From NCBI RefSeq assembly GCF_000499845.2, contig NC_023759.2, positions 45,788,672-45,852,671 on the forward strand: DNA of 64,000 nt, read 5' to 3'. How positions within the stretch are numbered: the first letter of the stretch is position 1; every line of letters starts with the position of its first letter. This DNA is from Phaseolus vulgaris (lineage: Eukaryota > Streptophyta > Magnoliopsida > Fabales > Fabaceae). Below are positions 29,763 through 42,300 of this stretch, one piece after another. Below the pieces are notes generated by a model. It saw only the letters and a list, made by a program, of their open reading frames with translations. It was not told where the DNA came from and made no database searches. Both the position numbers and the translations under genes were made by a program.

Positions 29763-31632
29763 GCTGATGAATGGTGGCAACTGGTAAGGCTAAGGCTAAG
29801 GGTAGCTCAACCTTTTCTTCCCAACTATATACTCTAATATTTAGCTACAGTTTACTATCTTCATCGGATCTATGGTCTCTGCTGCTCTTACTAATATTAA
29901 AGTTAATTTTCAAAACTTAACTCTTAAAAGTTTTTAAATTTACAAATAACTTTCCGTTTAAAAGTAATCAAATAGTAAATCAAGTTAAAGTCATGTTACT
30001 GATACTTATCTATTATCCAACGTTAGAACTCTACTAATAAAAAATTGTCCTTCAAATTTAAGGAAATTTAATGAATCATTTCACATAAACTCGTTTTCAT
30101 TATTCAAGTTTTAATTTTAGTTCAAATTTACGACACATTAATGATAAAACTTGAATATACTTTTAGTTCATAAAAAAATTAGCCTTTCAAAAAAAGCATT
30201 TATTATTTTTAATCTTTAAAAAATCAATCCTTAAAACAGATCAACATTTTCACTCATTGAATTAATTTCACTTCTTATTAGAGATAAAAACTAATAATCT
30301 TCTGGACAAACACAGTCTAGCAACAAAGAAATATAATTTTTCACATTCTCTCACTGGGTCAACTAGTCTTCTTGTTCGAGGAACAAACTGGTAAAATTTT
30401 CTAGCAAACATTAAGATTTTATACAACAAAACTAACATGTTCAATATTAATGTTATTTTACAATGAATTAATTAATAATAGATTATAGTTGATGGCGTGT
30501 CCTTCTTTTATCTCATAAAAGACACTTTGCAAATACTTTTTAAGAGCTAAAAAAGACAATTACAAGAAATTGAGAAATTAAAATTTGAGACAAACAGAAT
30601 TAATGAATCACGATTTAAATAATTTATCTCTTTATGAAACAACTCATATGTAAATTTTACACAAATTACGATATTTTTTAAGAAGAAAAATGATAAATAT
30701 AGTTTTAGAAAAACACAATTCCCAGTTATACTGTTACCCTACTTATCAGGTCCGTTGAAGCCAATATTTTCCCACCAATGAAGAAAAATGATGTGTCAAA
30801 TGAAATCTGTACCAAGTCTCCCTTTATAGTGAAAGATTCTTCTATTCTTTCGTTTAAGCATCTTCTTTCTTATTCATTGAACGAGAGAATTTTCTTTTCA
30901 AGGATAATATTTCTTATCATTGTGAGCACGTGTTTTTTTACATAATTTCAAACACCAGTGTGGCAACAATGACCAAAATAACGATTGCCACAGTTAAAAG
31001 AAAAACGCATAAGAAACATGAAATGATGAAAGGTATTACAGAATAGCTTTGCTGTAAGTTTTTTCCAACTTAAAACAAAACCAAACATATATTAAGATGG
31101 AGGTGGAAGCAGCAAAGAGATGAAGAGCAATCAAGCAATACAAGTTTAAAGCTAGGCACTGTGATTAAGGTAGAGATTAGAAATCGAGAGATTCAAATCT
31201 AAAGGATTTTTAAATGTCATAATTAAAGTTCTAAGATTCAATTTCAATTCTAAACAAACAAACAATCCAAACACTGATCTTCATTACTCTAAGAAATGTT
31301 TATATGAAATTTCAAGTTTAAATATAATAAGAATAACATTTACTTGATAACTTCCTTTGACATGAAAAAAATTGACTATCAATTAGACTGTAACAGGCTT
31401 TGCCTTATAAGTGACAGATTAGGATGCCACTTTGTTTTTATTTACTATTTCCCTCTTCATGCTGCTTCATGCTGATGGAGAAGGTGTTACGAACTAGCTA
31501 TATAAATCCTACCTCACCTAACAGTTCAGTCAAGGCCAAACGACAAACTCAAAGTCATGTAATCCTTCCAGGGATTTCTATTTTTGTTAACAGTATTCTA
31601 CTCAGATGTTTCCATTGCTCAAGTATAAAAGC
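29763..31632. other. 1.9 kb intergenic region, no gene recognised
   Basis: Lies between the DLD start and the 3' end of the SPX-RING gene, both on the minus strand, so it should contain the DLD promoter and the neighbour's 3' UTR and terminator. I see no convincing TATA box, coding region or transposon end. Confidence 0.5.
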
Positions 31633-34261
31633 CTACAGCAATCCAATTGCATATGTGGACTGTAAATTCCAGTATTCCTTGGATTGCTTCAATGTCTCAA
31701 CTCGTTCACTAGCTAGCCTCTCTCTCCAGTAATCTTTGCACCTGCCAAAAAAATCTTGAAAATTAATGCGATGCCCTTGATTGGCATAAGAATAAGAAAG
31801 ATAATGTTATCATGTAATACCTTCTTTTCATAAGTAGATCAAGTTCTAGCATACGCACAGCCTTAGAATAAACGCCAACCTGCATTAAGAAGAGCATTTG
31901 TCCTTTATAAAAGAAAGTTTTTATAATTGAAAATTTTAAAAATAAAAAGCAAATCAGAATATGCTTTAAAGCTCCAAAGAATAGGATAAATGACATAATC
32001 ACTATACTTTTGTCATAAGGAAGCCATGGCCTTCTGCATAAGGGAAAAATGGAAATATTCTATGTTTTGACAAGACAGAATAGAATTTGCTGTATCAATG
32101 TTTCCAAGATAGGCTACAACGCATCTATTTATCTTGTAGTCATATCCTCTTAAAATGAAGATAATTAAGTTTGAAAAAACAATTAATGACAGTTATTTAG
32201 AAAAGGAAAGCAAGGTCCATAAAGAGCCTTCAACAAACTGACCCCTATCGAGTTGCATAATTGCATCATAGACTTCTATGCTGGCTTGAATTGAGTACCA
32301 AGGGTGATGTAAACTGTCATGAGTTTTATTTTTTAATCAGATATAACAATGCTTGCTGAGTACAAAATACACACCTCTCTGCATATAGGACACTTCGACT
32401 CTGGACTGGCTGCTTTAAGGCCTTGAAAATTCATCACAGAGGCAGCTGAGCAAGCACATGACTTACAGAAGATATGACCACAACTCAAAGCATAAGGGTT
32501 GAAAACAAAATCCTATCATATCACAATCCAAACATTTATATTAGAGGTACTGATGTATGTAATACCTTCATTTCCAGTGTAGCATACAATAAGGAACTTA
32601 CCAGACAAATTGCACAAGTTAGAGCATACTCGAGCTTAATAGAATCGGGAAGAATCAATGTCATTACATCTTTATTCATGTTTAGATGACAAGAAAAGTG
32701 ACCATAGACTCCATCAAGCTCACAACTATCTAGTTCAGTAGAATTCAGATAAAAAGCACCCAATTCAATTATCCAAGGAGAGTGCAAAAGTTCAATGTGT
32801 TCAGCATGCATCCTAGATTTGAAGTTCTCCCCATTAACAGAGCTGTGTACCTGAAGCAGAATAGAAAAGGACAGAGTGAACCCAAAAACTAAACCAGGGA
32901 AGTATAAATGAAAACAGTTAACATCAGGCAATCATCTCAGATGTTGCATACTTTATCATATTTCTTAAGTATTTTCCTCATTGCAATAGCATTCATTGCA
33001 ATGTACTCAATTAGAATCCTCCCTTCTTGAGTGAGTGTTTGCCTATCACTTCTAAAGCACTGGCCCAAACGCAATACATATCTGTGTAGTCCTGGAGAAA
33101 TGTGAAGATGAAGGAGATGCTTAACTCTTGAACTAAAGTACCCTACCACATCTGATGCTTCCTTCATCAACTCAGAGAAGAACTGTTGGTCACATACTAC
33201 AGGTGGGAAACAAAAAGGTTCATAATTAGACTGCAGAAAGTAATACAGTTTGGTTAAAATACAAGACACATCAAAATATTCAAGCTATAACTCTAGTTGC
33301 AAATAACCTAACCTCTGATCAATTGCAAAGAATATTCAAAAACATTAGAGGAGACTAATAGTAAAATCGTATTCAGTGAATAATACTAAACTCAGCAAAC
33401 ATAAGCTCTAAGTAAACAATTTCACTCAAAATTAAAAGAACACAATAAACATTAGAGGAGGGTCAACAACACATTCTCCAACATACTCTTCTAGCACACT
33501 TTCTCCTATTATTCAATGCTTATTAAAAACTACAAAATCAAGAATGGGGTTTGTTAATTAAGGATTTTAAATCCATACAAATTGGTAATTTCCAACTAAT
33601 TTTAGCCAATGGTAAATAGTGTACCAGAAACACAGAGAATGTTGCTAACATTCCTCAACCATCAATTTTATAACAAAAGTAACTTTCAACCATTGACAGC
33701 ATTAACACTCTCCCACAGCCATCCCTATTATAAAATGTCAGAACCAGTAGTATCTCTTACTTGTTCTTGGATCTTCAGAAAACAGGAAAAACATTAAATA
33801 TCCGCTCCCTTCTTTCTCTTCAAAAAAAAGTCACAATTAAACTTTCAAATATATTTTTTGATTCCTTAACCTAACGATCTAATATATTAATTTTTCGCCA
33901 GCCCCAAATAAAAATCAACCCTCGATTTGGTCCCATTAACGACATAAGCATGTGCCCTACCCCGTGAACTAACATGACGCCAAACAAGTCTGTTTCACAT
34001 AACAATAGAAAACTCACAAATAAACGAAGTACTTCATTCAATTTGGTGGCCCCAAGCACAAAGTACAAAGCAAAACCGAAAGAAACACTTACATGGACAA
34101 GACTGACACTGACACAGCAGGTCCTTATCGGAAGAGGTGTCTTTCTGGCAACTCTTCAACACTTTCTTCAACCGGATATATTCAACGTGAGCACATTTCT
34201 CGCCCAGGAACCACTCCCGCTCCTCCTGCAGATACTCTCTGAATGCACACCCGAATTTCAT
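31633..34261 (-). CDS. SPX-RING E3 ubiquitin ligase, BAH1-like/NLA2 type
   Basis: Six exons on the minus strand: 34261-34093, 33196-32952, 32850-32602, 32512-32375, 31879-31821, 31741-31633; phases close to 322 aa. The start at MKFG is the first ATG and the usual SPX start; codons before it lack an upstream ATG. The SPX domain occupies about 1-140 (MKFGCAFREYL, YIRLKKVLKSC, RKILKKYDKV); Lys residues of such domains bind inositol pyrophosphates. A RING finger of C3HC4 type follows, with ligands Cys217, Cys220, Cys232, His234, Cys237, Cys240, Cys262 and Cys265. The C-terminal helix includes CKDYWRERLASERVE. Arabidopsis NLA/BAH1 targets phosphate and nitrate transporters for ubiquitination; this sequence is closer to its paralogue At2g38920 as I recall it (WFLGEKC, NSTELD, SACS-rich RING). 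Substrates are not deducible from the sequence. Confidence 0.93.
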
Positions 34262-35087
34262 TCTCCCTTTTCCCACTTCCAAATCCTAATCCAATAAAGA
34301 AAATTCACATAACAATTAATTAATCAAGAACAGTGATTGTGGAAAATACGTATCGTTGATTTTACAGCGAACCAGGGGGAGCTGATTGGACGATGACTGA
34401 GAAATTTGAGAGAGAGAAAACATAAAGAATAGAATGATATTAATTGTTGGTGGTGAGTAGCCAAATAAGAAGGTAACAGAGAGATAACCGGTGGTGAATT
34501 TTGTTGTTTGTTGGTGTGGATTCCGGTTACCTGGTGTTTTCCGAGAGCAGATGAAGTTTATGTTGTGAGTACGAGAATCAAACAGAGGAGGAATCATGCG
34601 GCGTCTCGGGCTGGATCGAGAACAAAAACGTGAGTTTGAAGCCACCGCGACCCGCGCATATATAGGAATTTGTGCTTTTCTATCTTCCTGGCCCACCAAA
34701 ACAACCCTGTATTTGCGTCAAATATCTCTTCTTTATTCAGTCTTTCCGATAAACATTTTCCATTAGATTTTCTTACTGTGATGGTCGATCAAATTTTATA
34801 TTTTCGTTTATTAGTCATAATCATTACAACACTAGTCAAATCATCTCAATCACAGTTATATAAAGTAAACACTTAGATCTGAATGTTAATTTTTTTATTA
34901 AAATATATTAATATTAGATAAAATTTAAAACCTGGATCTCATAAAAATAAGAAATATTTTTTACTATAAATAATCTAATTAAACATTAATTAACTTTCGT
35001 ATTGAGAAAGATCTTCAAAATTACGCGGCACGGTAAATTAAAAAAATAAATTAAATCCCATAAAATAATTTCTTTAATTAAACAGTC

Positions 35088-35126
35088 TAACAAACTTATT
35101 TTTTTTTAATTTTAAATAAGTTTGTT
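35088..35126. repeat. Perfect-arm hairpin
   Basis: Arms AACAAACTTATTT and AAATAAGTTTGTT are separated by a short T/A-rich loop. It may be a small foldback element remnant; no target duplication is visible. Confidence 0.6.
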
Positions 35127-36387
35127 ACTACTAAACTTCAATTATTTAATTAGCAAACAAAACTAGATTACTAACATCATCATTAAGTGTGATTATGATT
35201 ATATATAATATTAATTTCTTTCTTCAAAGTGTGTGTGACTTTAATGAATGCTTTATTGAATGCACTAGTTCCGTGTTAGTATAAAATTCTTCAAAAGTTG
35301 GAAATATTTATTATGGACTCTTGAATTTTAATTTTCTTTAGCTTTTGACAAAAAAAACTTACAATTTAATTTTTTTTATTAGTGGATATTAACATAAATT
35401 TAAATCATGAATTAAGTACTTACCTCATTTAGAGTTTTTTTTTTTTATGTCAAGTACGTTAGATAAGTATAGATAGAAAAAATGTTTACATGAACATCGT
35501 GTTACATACAAAAATGGAAAAATCGTCTTTCCATTTCTACGTCTCTAAATCCACACAAATTTGATACAAACGTATTTAATTGCGCAAAACAATTTAGATA
35601 AAGAATATTCACCCAAATTCAAAAGTAAAAAAAAAAAAAACTCAAAGGAGAATAAATAAATAATATTGAGTAAAAATGTTAAACTTGATATCTATATCCT
35701 ATAAAAGAAAATATCTCTTTCTAACCCAAGTTAACAAGTCATATAAAAAATTTTAAATAAGATGGAAGGATTTAAAGAGAATCGGGATTACATAATTTTT
35801 TTATTATAAATATAAAAAATTACTTTTATTTGGAAAAGTTTATATTTATGTTAAAATATACATAAAAAATTGTAGATTTTATAGAATTGTTGCAGTAAAC
35901 AAAATTTATAGGAAGATTTAAAAAATGTCATGGAAAAAGTAAAATAAGCTTAAATGATATAAACATTACATTGAATATGATCTTAATTACCTCATTATTA
36001 AACTTTCCCCTCACTTTTTAAATATTTAATGTTTTCCATGTATAAGATTAATTGTCTAATTTGTTAATATTAAGAAAGGTAATTTAATTAATAATAATGT
36101 TGACCATAAATTTATATATATATATTAAAAAGCAACTTTTAAAGTTAGTATGCTTTCCTTTTGTATCACTAAAAATTAGAAGAATATTGTAATATAAAAC
36201 ATCCAATATAACTTATATCTGATGAAAGGTTTACTTGCATATTTTTCTATAGCACAACTTTATTAGAGTAAATATAGTGTAAAATTTTATTTTGAGATTT
36301 TATATTACTTTTTTTTATAGATCCTTCTATATCAAATAAAATGTAAAATTTCATTCAATTTTTATTCTAATACTATATCTCTCTACA

Positions 36388-36710
36388 GCATCTTAGCTAA
36401 TTTTAAATGCAATAATTTTTTTATCATTTTAGAGATTTTAAAATTTTGTAAAAAAACTATTTTTTTATAATGGAAATTTTATTTCTCAAATGAAAAATAT
36501 TGTAAATAATAGATTTTTATACTTAAAATATTTGTTAGATTTTTGTCTAGCATCTTATATAATTTTAAATATAATACTTTTTATAATTTTAGAGATTTTA
36601 ACTTTGTAAAAGAAGTCATTTTTATAAATGAAAATATTATATCTCTAATTATCCATATTGTAAATAATATATTTTTTATAAATATTTTTTTAAGATCTAC
36701 TGAGATTAAA
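36388..36710. repeat. Diverged tandem duplication, ~160-bp unit
   Basis: Two neighbouring copies begin with GCATCTTA at 36388 and 36550. They share, in order, AATTTTAAAT, TTTTAGAGATTTTAA, TTTTGTAAAA and ATATTGTAAATAATA. A weaker third copy may precede them (36270-36387). The sequence is AT-rich and non-coding, and the copies differ by scattered substitutions and small indels. Confidence 0.65.
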
Positions 36711-37407
36711 GATACTCTTAGGCACTGTATTGTGAATATATTATTTTATTTTATAAATTTAGTTCCTTGATTATAAAGATGACAAAAGAGAGTCATCCAA
36801 AATAACCTATCCACCACTAATTTGATGTGGTAGGTTTACATTTTTAAGTGAACTACATCATATCCACTTGACCCTTTTTAAAATAAAAAAAAAATTAAAA
36901 TTTTAAAAAATGTGTATTATGTAGTTTAAATGATAAAAATATATAATAATATTATAGTTTAAATCATAAGTACTTACAGATTAAATTCCAGTTATTAATT
37001 ATAATTTTTTCTGCTAAAAGAAAAACAAATACTCCTCCACTTTATATCCACTAATTTGAGAAAAAAAAACTAATGAATTTGTGAGAGAATAATGTTTAAG
37101 TTCACTATAAAAAAAAAAGGCAGAGACAAAATATATGTAAAAAAGAAGACAAATTTACACATTTATCCTTATTTTATATATTACATTTTTTATATTATTG
37201 TGAAACTCATATGATTTATTCGAATACATAATTAATTATAAAAATAACATAATTAACTATATGTCGACAATGTGTTATATACATAAATATATAATAGACA
37301 TAATATAATATGATATAAAAATAAAATAATAAATAATAAATAATATTATTATTATTTTAAAACAATGAATAATGGTTGTAAAAAGTTAAAAGTCAATTTA
37401 TTCCTGT

Positions 37408-40109
37408 TAAGAGGCAAAATTTAATTTGGTCCCACTATTTTTAAAAAGTTAAATATGGTCTCAACTTTCATTAAAATAATCCATTTTGTTATATTGTTTT
37501 CAACAACCATTAAGTGTATGATGACTTGGTGCACAGAGTAGCACATAATGAACTATACAATGGCATAAGTGTGAGATTATCCATTTTATTTAGTTGTCTG
37601 GGTCATTTTCCCTTTGGTTGAATGTGTTTTTCTTCTGTTGTGGTGGGTGAAGGGGTTTGCTTCGATGGTCATCAGTACAAGTCTTCATCATCCTGTAATT
37701 GTAATGGACGGGTTTGCAAAACCAGTGTAAATTAGTTTATTGTGGTGGGAGTAGAAGTTTATTTGTTACACCCATTTATCGTTATAGAGATTTTTTATAT
37801 TGAGAAAAACATAACAATTGTTAAGAACCATGGGAAACAATTTTTAGGATTGTCCTAACTCTAACCTTAGGACATACTTATCAGATAACCCTGCAAATTG
37901 AGAGACTGTATCTGGAATGTTCCAAAATATCACACTTTTTTGCACATACTTATTTGACCTAATTGGTATTGCTCTTTTTTAATTTTGTTGGTTTCAACCT
38001 TCTATTCTTTTTAGGTTTTTCAAGCAGCCTCTTCTTAGGTTGGTGGGAGAACATTAGGTCATTCAATTTTCTATGACACATGTTGACCATTAACTGGATA
38101 GATAGTTGGGTCACATGTTGCTTCATATATCCTATTCTTAAAGTAATATGGGATGACGTCAACTCCATTCATACTCATAATCTTCATTGCAGCCAACTAA
38201 TGACAACAAAGGATGTTTGTGACCATCCACTTTCTATAGCTACCCTCCTTTTTATTCAAATTCACATCAAATTTGTCTCCAATTATGGAGACAAGTTTGA
38301 CCTCAAATAAGTGGCATGCAGAAGAACTATACACATATACAAGTTACAAATTAGCCATTATTGCATTTTTAAACTATTTTTTGGTAATAAAATATGTCTC
38401 TAATTCCCACTTGAAATCAACAATGTCTTTAGGCAATGCAAAAGTAGCAAAATTACCACTACTGCATGGGCAATCTTCATCTTCTTCACTTTCATTCCCA
38501 TTCTCTACACCACTCAATATATGATAATCTTCTACTCTTGACGTGTATGTCATTACTTGGGTTATCATCATCACTCAATGATTGCAAATCATCCTCACAA
38601 TGTGATTTAGAATCTCCCATGGATGTTTTTGTTGCCCTCTACTTATTTTTCTTTTTATTTGAGAACTATAATTAACCTCACACACATATTCATCAGTATT
38701 TTCTTCAGATATAATTCCTTACTCCTTTCGTTGTCAAACTCAATATCAACTTCCACATACACAAGTTCTTTATTGGGATCCCTTAACCAATAAGAATCTG
38801 TTGACTCATTATCAACTTCCTTCAAATCCCGATTATTAGAATCCTCCACAGTAATCATCTCAACATCATCCTCATCCTCAAACTGCACAAACTCATTATG
38901 TCACTCACCCTCATTTTCAATGTAGCCTCACTCTAAATCCCTCCCTCATTTTCCCTTTCCACTCGACGTCACCCACGTTACCATTCTCAACCTTACTTTG
39001 AACCCCTCCCTCATTCCCCCTAGCCACCTCAGCATCATCCATATTAACACTCTCAACTTCATTCCCATTCTCCATCCCACCCCCACCCAGATCACCACTC
39101 TTAACCTTATATCCCAAAAGATTGTTAATAATGTGGGGTTCAAACACATTATGTACCACAAATAAATGTATTTTACCATATCGGTTTGCAATGTTGATCA
39201 TATTAATTATACCAATGTTTTCAAACAACAAGTGCAACCTATCTTCTAACACAAAAACACTCACTAGGAGAATACCACAACTCATTTATTGTCACATATC
39301 CCATTTCATTAATAAATGCTTATTATTTCAAAATAACTTCATTCATCTGACTCACATCATCATCCACTTGTCTTACCAACATATTTTAATTTGTCAATAT
39401 TTATAAACTACCCCATGGTGGACCATAACGTCAAAAAACCCTCCATGCATGATTACAAAGCAATATATCAAATAAACCTATCATTGTCAAATATGAATAT
39501 GCACACAAATACCAAACAAATTACAAAGCAATCATTTTAATACACTTAAAAGGAAATGGTGGACCATATACAATAAAAATTTGCATGTGGTGAGACTCTA
39601 AACCATAATTAACTAAGAAAGTGCAATCAAATTAATAACTTACACAATTAATTGCATATAAACAAACAATAACTCAAAAAATAATATTTTAATCCCGCTA
39701 TAAACCCCTAATCCAAGGTATCTCTATACAATCAATGTCAAATCAAGTCAGACCCACCTTATAAAGTCAATAGAAATTCACTAGTTATATGAGTCAACAA
39801 TGTCAACATCAATAATGCAATCTTCATACTATAATGCACAAGATTAAACTCCAAATATCACAGTCATTCCAAAGCAACTCCTAATTTCCTTCTTCTTCAA
39901 TGTTTACAAAACATGCATAATTTTCACCTCAACGAATGCCTACAAATAATGTGTTACAAATGAAACTCTACACTATCCATGTATACCACTTTATATCACT
40001 TTATGTGTGAAGTCATCGTACATTTAACTTCATTTAAAACAAATTAACATAAATGACTATATTTAATCATTTTTTTAAAAAAAACTACTAAATTAAATTT
40101 TGCCTCTTA
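37408..40109 (-). mobile_element. Degenerate Mutator-like element (MULE)
   Basis: The ends match: TAAGAGGCAAAATTTAATTT reads inward at 37408-37427 and, as reverse complement, at 40090-40109. Weaker similarity (TTAAATATRGTC) continues about 40 bp further in. Between them the minus strand carries broken pieces of a MURA-type transposase in the right order: N-terminal piece near 39330-38917, acidic linker with YVEVDIEFDNERSKELY near 38800, zinc-finger approach FKWELETYF near 38390, and C-terminal piece with PVNGQH near 38090. The catalytic core is missing. No clear 9-bp target duplication remains. The element is inactive. Confidence 0.72.
37920..39400 (-). pseudogene. MULE transposase (MURA-like) pseudogene
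   Basis: Reading leftward on the minus strand: an N-terminal segment (GYVTINELWY, then IHLFVVHNVFEPHII in another frame, 39330-39130), an acidic linker (39080-38660), a segment resembling the start of the MuDR zinc-binding domain (DIVDFKWELETYF, 38440-38380), then after a stop a C-terminal segment (YEATCDPTIYPVNGQH, 38120-38070) and a basic tail. It has multiple stops and frameshifts. The distance between the last two parts is only about 250 bp, so the DDE core has been deleted. Similarity is judged from memory of MURA domains. Confidence 0.68.
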
Positions 40110-40605
40110 GTATTACTATACTAATATAGTATTATTATACTAATATGTTGGTTATTATTATAGAAAAAAGGAATTATTAATTGTTAAAATAAAAACATTT
40201 CACAACATAAATTACTTATCAAAATCTAAAATATAATGTACATATTAAAAATATTTATGTAATCTATACTTTAATTACAATTACTTTTTGTATATATAAA
40301 AAATATTTATTATAAATTTTAATTGCCTTAAATAAATATATTTTACGCAATCACAGACTATTAGTTTTTATATATATTTTTTCATTGAGAATTTTATATA
40401 TAATTATAAAATTCATCTCTCCTTACTCCAACAGGACAAAAGATGTAATTTTGTTATAAGCCCTAATTTCTTTCTCCACAGATGCGTCTGATTCCCAAAT
40501 TGTCAGAGTTCTGAAGGGAATATTAGGGCAAGCAAGTTTTCAAACTGAGGAGGAAAGAGAAGAAGGAAGAGATAGTGCTGTTTTCTTTCAAAGACTTTGT
40601 TCCAG

Positions 40606-41500
40606 GTTTTTACCCTTTCTTCTTTTCCTCTATCTAAATTTCACCCAATTTTTGAATGTTTGTGTGCGATTTTTTATTCTTCTTTTCATTCTTCTCTATC
40701 CATAGGTAGGGTTGGGATTTCTAAGTTGTGGGGTTTTGTATTTCGCTGCAATAGAATATGGCTTTGAAAGCCGTGTGATACTTACTCGCGCTGTCGCATT
40801 GATGCGATTCGTAATACATGCAAGAAATTCAAGCCTTCCTTGTTGTTAGTTAGTTGATAATAAATATGTTTTAGTTTGTGCTACAGGTTTTTGAGGACAA
40901 AGGCATGATAGCTTTTTGTTTCTTGGTTGATAAAAAGACCTGTCAATCTATTTGTTTGTTTGTAACTTATTGCAGAGAGAGTTTTTCTGATACTTTTGAA
41001 AATTTTGCTGCATTTCATTTGCATCTGCACCTTATGGACTAGGTTATTATTCTCCGTCTGAATTTGAATTCCAAAGAGGATATGATTAACTTTGCAGTTT
41101 GATCTGTGTGCTTGTCTGAATCCGGATCAAGTTTCTTACACACACAATTGAATCCCAAAGTGGATACAATTAGAGTATCTATTATGTATAGAGTTATTTG
41201 TATTATGTGCTTGAAATGATTACCTTAGTTACTACCCATTACTGGTGTTAAACAAATTTAGCATTTTCACTTAATCTGAAGTAATAGTTAATATGCTGAT
41301 ATGATTTTTAATGTATCACTTAACAAACTTTATGTGCATAACAATTTGTATTGGATGTCATTATAAACATCCTTTACATGAATAAACTATGCGTTCTTAT
41401 TTTTAAAGTAATTTTTTCCATTTATATTTTGACTTTTGATCAAATGAACATAGAGGTTTGTTAGTGATTTAATGCTATACTTCCTACTAATGACACGCAG
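40606..41500 (+). other. 5' UTR intron of the SAM-domain gene
   Basis: Donor CCAG|GTTTTT and acceptor ACACGCAG bracket 895 bp just before the ATG, preceded by a purine-rich leader (GAGGAAAGAGAAGAAGG near 40549). A long leader intron is common in housekeeping plant genes and can enhance expression. Predicted from motifs only. Confidence 0.6.
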
Positions 41501-41511
41501 GTTCTTGACTG

Positions 41512-42300
41512 ATGGTGAAAACAAAGCAGAAGCGCACAGGAAAAGTTCCTAGTCAAAAAAGCTGCATTTCTTCACATGACCCTGTTGATTCTCAAAACTG
41601 TGACAAGGAGCATGAGGATAGTGATTGGGTTATAGTGAAAAAACAGAGAGTAACCATTCTTGTGCCTGGTGTGCCTCTCAACGAGAGATCGTTAACAGCA
41701 AACCAAGGACCAAATCACACTCAACTTATGCCTCCTGAATTGGCAAGTAACCATGTGCAGCTTCCCATGGAGACATCTACTGTACATCTTTCTGATAATG
41801 AACATGAAAAATCCATTTTATTGGCTGTCCAAAAAGAGACTCATACCGATAGTAGAGCACCTCCTATTTTACCTGGACCAATTGTCGTCAATTCACCATC
41901 TTCAGATCAGAGAACAGAATCAGAAAATCTACATCAAATGAATGGTTTGAATTCACATAAACTACTTGGAATTTCCAATACATCTAAAGTTATTAAGCAG
42001 CCTAGAACACTACTTGCACCAAGAAGGCCCTTCAACCTGGAAATTTTGAATAAAAACTTGAGAGCATCAAATTTGGAGAGGAAGCTTGAAAGAGCTGGTG
42101 GACTGAGCAAGTGGCTGATATCACTTGGACTGGGGCAGTTTGTGAGAATGTTTCAGGGTAAAAGTCTCAGTAAGTATCAGCTGGTAAATCTAACTATGAA
42201 AAAACTCAAGGATATGGGTGCCAATGCAGTGGGACCTCGCAGGAAACTGATCCATGCCATGGACTGTGTTTGTCAGCCATATTGCTTTGAGGCCTTGTAA
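41512..42300 (+). CDS. SAM-domain protein (sterile alpha motif)
   Basis: One coding exon of 262 codons with stop at 42298-42300. The ATG lies 12 bp after a strong acceptor (GACACGCAG at 41492-41500). A likely 5' UTR exon ends at the donor TTCCAG|GTTTTT (40605/40606), giving an 895-bp leader intron. The N-terminus is basic (KTKQKRTGK) followed by an acidic/Trp motif (HEDSDWVIVKKQRVTILVP) and a long disordered middle. A SAM domain occupies about residues 195-253 (LSKWLISLGLGQFVRMFQ, LTMKKLKDMGANAVGPRRKL). SAM domains usually oligomerise or bind other proteins; no specific partner can be read from the sequence. Gene position beside ANT1 matches the Arabidopsis SAM gene At3g11890 as I recall it. 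Confidence 0.88.
   Translation: MVKTKQKRTGKVPSQKSCISSHDPVDSQNCDKEHEDSDWVIVKKQRVTILVPGVPLNERSLTANQGPNHTQLMPPELASNHVQLPMETSTVHLSDNEHEKSILLAVQKETHTDSRAPPILPGPIVVNSPSSDQRTESENLHQMNGLNSHKLLGISNTSKVIKQPRTLLAPRRPFNLEILNKNLRASNLERKLERAGGLSKWLISLGLGQFVRMFQGKSLSKYQLVNLTMKKLKDMGANAVGPRRKLIHAMDCVCQPYCFEAL

Larger units (their letters stand above)
34700..40440. other. 5.7 kb gene-free region with transposon remnants
   Basis: Very AT-rich. It includes a hairpin at 35088-35126, a diverged tandem duplication at 36388-36710 and a decayed Mutator-like element at 37408-40109. Apart from the transposase remnants there is no recognisable coding sequence. From about 40400 the 5' end of the SAM-domain gene begins. 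Confidence 0.65.

Noticed and set aside
34700..40440. LTR retrotransposon
   Set aside because: I looked for paired long direct repeats, a primer-binding site and gag/pol motifs and found none; the protein remnants are of the Mutator type.
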